Of a DNA stretch of 64,000 nucleotides, positions 60,975 to 64,000 are shown one piece after another. Source of the stretch: Virgibacillus_R byunsanensis (GTDB taxonomy: Bacteria; Bacillota; Bacilli; Bacillales; Amphibacillaceae); NCBI RefSeq assembly GCF_042675965.1, contig NZ_JBHTKJ010000021.1:107277-171276 (forward strand), given 5' to 3'. The notes beneath the pieces were generated by a model that saw only the letters and a program-made list of their open reading frames with translations, had not been told where the DNA came from and ran no database searches. The translations under genes were made by a program, and so were the position numbers. Position 1 is the first letter of the stretch. Every line of letters starts with the position of its first letter.

Positions 60975-61664
60975 TTATAAGTACCCTTTTTCTTTTAATG
61001 ATACAAATTTTCGATCTCCAATCACTAAATGATCCAATAACTCAATTCCGATCATCTTTCCTGATTCTACTAATCGTCGTGTAACATGAATATCTTCCTG
61101 GGAAGGGGTAGGATCTCCAGAGGGATGATTGTGAGCACAAATAATAGAAGCAGCAGAACGTTTTACCGCCTCTCTGTATACTTCTCTAGGATGTACAATT
61201 GAGGCATTTAGACTACCGATAAAAATCGTTTGTCGGTGAATAATCTGATTTTTAGTATTCAAGAACAAGACCACGAAATGTTCTTGATTTAAATTTCTCA
61301 TTTCTTCCATAATATATTCCGCGCCATCTTCAGGTGAGCGGATAATATATCGATCATTCGGCTTATATTGATTCATTCTTTTTCCTAGTTCAATAGCTGA
61401 AAGGACTAATACTCCCTTTGCCGTTCCAATACCTCGTATTGCAGTCAACTCTTCTATTGTTGCATCTTTTAATAAATTTAATCCTTCAAAATGCATCAAT
61501 AAACGATTGGATAATGTCATAACTGATTCTTCCTTTGTTCCACTACCAAGCATAATAGCTAATAGCTCCTGGTTAGATAAATGAGAAGAACCAAGTTTCA
61601 ATAATCGCTCCCGTGGTCGATCTTCTTTAGGTACATCTTTAATCATAACAGCTGAAACAGTCAT
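60975..61664 (-). CDS. radC: DNA repair protein RadC (JAB/MPN domain)
   Basis: 229 residues. An N-terminal helix-hairpin-helix region (IRGIGTAKGVLVLSAIELG) precedes the JAMM domain with AHNHPSGDPTPSQED. True function is unresolved; old repair claims were not confirmed. The start is ATG at 61664 after AGGAGGAG. In B. subtilis maf lies directly upstream. Here it does not. Confidence 0.94.
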   Translation of the reverse strand: MTVSAVMIKDVPKEDRPRERLLKLGSSHLSNQELLAIMLGSGTKEESVMTLSNRLLMHFEGLNLLKDATIEELTAIRGIGTAKGVLVLSAIELGKRMNQYKPNDRYIIRSPEDGAEYIMEEMRNLNQEHFVVLFLNTKNQIIHRQTIFIGSLNASIVHPREVYREAVKRSAASIICAHNHPSGDPTPSQEDIHVTRRLVESGKMIGIELLDHLVIGDRKFVSLKEKGYL

Positions 61665-61853
61665 TACTTCTCCTCCTATACTAAGATATACTTATATTAG
61701 CTAGGAATTATCATTTTAACAAATCAGTGAAATTGTATTTTGAAGCATGTATCCACGTTGATATCGATTAAATCACTAACAGGAAATTATATTTTACAGA
61801 GACATTAGATCGTTAAAATACAAAATTAGTTAATCGACAACAGGCTAGTTTGG
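61665..61853. other. spacer between radC and spoIIB
   Basis: AT-rich, 189 bases, no frame of note on either strand. This is the position at which B. subtilis carries maf; I see no remnant of it. Confidence 0.5.
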
Positions 61854-62795
61854 CTATATGCTTAGTTTATCTAACTCATGCCATATCTGTAGGAGTATAT
61901 GTTGCATTTTAGTTCCATCTGCATTTTCCATTTGATCAGTTAAATTTTTTACGCCTTCGAAAAATAGGGAAAGCGTTTCTGTTTCTCCTGGATAACTATC
62001 TAGTATAGAATTCCATTTTTCTACTTGAATATCTTCTTTTTCACTCACAGATTGTAATGAGTCATTCCAATGAGAGTATACTGACCGAATCCAGTCTGAT
62101 TCAGCATTTGTTAGTTCGAGTTCAAATTCGTCTGAATTCCATTCCTTAACATATACTTCTAAGTCTTCATTATTATAATTTTCCGCTATTTTTTGTGCTT
62201 GTTCTTTTGTACTAGCAATTCCCACAAACAGATAATAACTTTCATCTCTTTTCCAAATAGTAGTAGAAGCTCCATCTTCAGTAAAACTTTTTTCTACCTC
62301 CATTGCGTTTTCTTCCTGATTATAAACTCCTCCTTGCAAGACATATGCAGTCATATTTGGAACTGCTTTTTTCACAGCGGTATTATCAGTAGTTTCATCT
62401 TCATCTTCACTATCGTCTTGATCATCCACTGTTGATACAGGCTGGCCCCCATTTTGGCTACCACTAACACTATCATCTATACCTACAAAAAAGTTAATCA
62501 TTAAAAAGCCTAAGAAAGTACCTATTACGACCGCAGACATAATTGCTAATATGATTGGCTTAAGGTTATGGAATTTCTTACGTTTTTTTGAATAGTTTTC
62601 ATCCGAATTTAGTGTATGTTGTCTCGTATACACAGGTATTTGATCTTCCTCCTCTATATTATCTGCATCATCTACTGTTGCAGCCTGTTCGTGTTTTAAT
62701 TCATCCAATAAGTAGTTATTAGTATTAGTGCGTTTGAGTTTCGTTTTTTTACCATTCATCCATACAATAACCGGTTTTCTGTTATCCACTTTCAC
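61854..62795 (-). CDS. spoIIB: stage II sporulation protein B, SPOR domain
   Basis: A 313-residue protein: cytoplasmic basic/acidic N-terminal part (KPVIVWMNGKKTKLKR), one membrane helix (about 110-130) and an extracytoplasmic SPOR-like domain (MTAYVLQGGVYNQEENAMEVEKSF, then YYLFVGIASTKEQAQKIAENY). It joins septal peptidoglycan during engulfment in sporulation. GTG at 62795 after GGAGGGAAC is the preferred start; GTG at 62789 is possible. Longer frames upstream lack a site. Confidence 0.88.
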   Translation of the reverse strand: MKVDNRKPVIVWMNGKKTKLKRTNTNNYLLDELKHEQAATVDDADNIEEEDQIPVYTRQHTLNSDENYSKKRKKFHNLKPIILAIMSAVVIGTFLGFLMINFFVGIDDSVSGSQNGGQPVSTVDDQDDSEDEDETTDNTAVKKAVPNMTAYVLQGGVYNQEENAMEVEKSFTEDGASTTIWKRDESYYLFVGIASTKEQAQKIAENYNNEDLEVYVKEWNSDEFELELTNAESDWIRSVYSHWNDSLQSVSEKEDIQVEKWNSILDSYPGETETLSLFFEGVKNLTDQMENADGTKMQHILLQIWHELDKLSI

Positions 62796-62961
62796 GTTCC
62801 CTCCTTCTGCTAGTTTGTATAACTCTAGCATAGGAGGTATGAAAAGTAAGACGATACTTGTCACCTTTTTAAAAAAGCTTTCAACATAAACCACGATAGA
62901 TTTCAGGAATGTCTGATTTTGTAAGAACAGAAGAGTATGGGGTTTTTTCCAACCGAAATAA

Positions 62962-62987
62962 GAAAAACCGGGCAAACCCCGCCCGGT
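62962..62987 (-). terminator. GC-rich hairpin at the IS91-type element end
   Basis: ACCGGGC and GCCCGGT arms around seven bases, then TTTTTC on the minus strand, 20 to 45 bases after the last frame of the element. It can serve as a terminator. IS91-family ends also carry subterminal palindromes, so it may mark the element boundary. Confidence 0.65.
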
Positions 62988-63006
62988 CCTTTCCTACCCA
63001 CCATAG

Positions 63007-63183
63007 TTAGTGGAAGTCCGATAATTTGTATTCCTGTCCATGTATTCCTTTATAATACTCCGGATACATTTCTCCTCCACATTGTTCACAGCTAAACCTT
63101 GGTGGAGTAGTTGGATCTCCGCCATCCATCAGGTCAAATTCTCTCACAACATCAAACGGGATCTCTTCTACCTCATGACACAT
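63007..63183 (-). CDS. small zinc-binding-like protein overlapping the transposase
   Basis: A 58-residue frame starting MCHEVEEIPFDVVREFDLMD with a later CEQCGGEMYPEYY. Its ATG overlaps the last 11 bases of the transposase frame. The same frame reads upstream through HCLMC, which would complete a four-Cys site. No ribosome-binding site, so translation would need coupling or a frame change from the transposase. Confidence 0.5.
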   Translation of the reverse strand: MCHEVEEIPFDVVREFDLMDGGDPTTPPRFSCEQCGGEMYPEYYKGIHGQEYKLSDFH

Positions 63184-64000
63184 TAAACAATGATAGTTGA
63201 CGGAGCCTTTCTTCGGACGTAAGTGGTCGGTTCCTTTCTTCTTTTTTCTCTTCCCTTTTTTCTGGTTCTTGCCTGATGCCTTCGAGATGGCTGATCACCC
63301 TTTCCAAATAATTTCTTGCTTCTGTGGTGAATGCTACTTTTATTTCCAGTCTGCCGTCCTCATCAGGACAGACTTCCCCCATGTACTCATAATAATTGTC
63401 GCAATGTGGACAAACAAGAGGATCTTTTTGTCCACTGGAAATCACACGCTCTCTCCAGGTTTGGCGGCGTAGTGTTCTCTTTACTTTCAATATCCAGCGT
63501 TTTCTTCCCTTCTGCCATGCAGCTAGTATTCTTTTGCTTAACCTTTTACTTCTTCTTGAATAGATACCATAATAACGAATCGTTTTGAATTGCTCATCCG
63601 GGATATGACGGATTAAATGGATAATAAATGCTTCCACCGTCAACGTTTCACGCTTCTCTTGCTTATCTTTTTTATCGATATATTTGAATGTGACATATTG
63701 TCCATCATATGCCTCAATCCGATTGATTCCAATCGCTGGTCGACGCATATAACGGCCAATGTAGCGTAATTGATCCTTGATTTTCCCTCTTTGTTTTGGC
63801 GCATACACATAGAAGCCTTCTCCATTTTCGGAAAAAGCCTTTTGTAAGAGAGGCTGAACCTTTTTCTTTTCTTCCTTTGATAGGTTGTTTCGGATTAACT
63901 TTAATACAACGGTCTGCCACTGCTTCCGAAGCATTTAAAAGGGATAAAATCATATTCTTTCCACTTTCCCTTTTTCGTGATTCCTCCCATGGTGACCAAC
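63173..64000 (-). pseudogene. IS91-family transposase, frameshifted and cut by the window end
   Basis: The main frame (63173-63934) starts MLRKQWQTVVLKLIRNNLSK and contains YIGRYMRRPAIGINRIEAYDG (the Y2/IS91 tyrosine region), IIHLIRHIPDEQFKTIRYYG and a C-terminal CPHC. Directly upstream another frame reads LVTMGGITKKGKWKEYDFIPF to the window end, the expected preceding part, so a one-base shift separates them at about 63935. IS91 proteins are HUH-type rolling-circle transposases. The N-terminal zinc and HUH motifs lie outside. Confidence 0.82.

Noticed and set aside
63930..63942. Programmed -1 frameshifting in the IS91-type transposase
   Set aside because: The TTTTAAA context would give a mismatched A-site pairing after a -1 slip, and I see no stimulatory hairpin, so a mutation is more likely. 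A resequencing check is suggested instead.

Overview
This window is a low-GC chromosome segment from an endospore-forming member of the Bacillaceae. It carries sigK, spoIVFA-spoIVFB, spo0B, spoVB, spoIIB, safA and an rsfA homologue. Its gene order closely follows the mreBCD-minCD-spoIVF-rplU-rpmA-obg-pheA ... recJ-relA-hisS-aspS ... alaS-greA block of Bacillus subtilis. The mix of differences (no yrrN-yrrO, maf or pbpI at their usual places, plus several short dispersed repeats) suggests a halotolerant relative such as Oceanobacillus or Virgibacillus. The genus is an inference; no rRNA is present to test it. Almost all genes lie on the minus strand.

Layout: 1-2500 holds a plus-strand MurE-like Mur ligase and an uninterrupted sigK. 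2500-2935 holds dispersed repeats. 2970-9580 holds yrhC-like, mtnN, yrrS, greA, udk, trmR, mltG and the yrzL-ruvX-yrzB trio. 9730-12700 holds alaS behind a T-box. 12700-19910 holds an AI-2E-family permease, recD2, a TPR protein, mnmA, a cysteine desulfurase and cymR. 20060-22470 holds rarA and rsfA (plus strand) and a 6S RNA. 22470-26030 holds hisS-aspS behind a T-box and a small HTH-like protein. 26130-33890 holds an amidase, dtd, relA, apt, recJ and a LapA-like protein, with a nested MITE between relA and apt. 34000-48000 holds secDF, comN, spoVB, an ArsB/NhaD transporter, yajC-tgt-queA-ruvBA, yebC, a YhcN-like lipoprotein, nadE, a CotS-family protein and safA. 49000-60000 holds a large repeat copy, pheA-pheB, obg, spo0B, rpmA-prp-rplU, spoIVFB-spoIVFA, minDC and mreDCB. 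60000-64000 holds an accessory patch, radC, spoIIB and a broken IS91-family element.

Several genes form functional pairs. Pro-sigma-K and its intramembrane protease SpoIVFB (with SpoIVFA) are both here, and the pro-sequence keeps the expected Ser20/Tyr21 junction. Ribosomal protein L27 has the cleavable N-terminal extension, and its protease Prp lies between rpmA and rplU. MnmA, its sulfur donor desulfurase and the cysteine regulator CymR are adjacent. QueA and Tgt (queuosine) sit beside YajC and SecDF (secretion). RuvAB, RecJ, RecD2, RarA and RuvX cover DNA repair.

The least ordinary material is intergenic. There are three copies of a modular dispersed element of about 0.25-0.5 kb with shared ends, exchangeable interiors and a variable number of 87-bp units. 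A 418-bp long-terminal-inverted-repeat element with a 9-bp target duplication is itself interrupted by a 115-bp element with a 6-bp target duplication. A terminator hairpin contains the ribosome-binding site of the next gene. A small accessory locus near 60.2 kb resembles a decayed type I toxin-antitoxin module.
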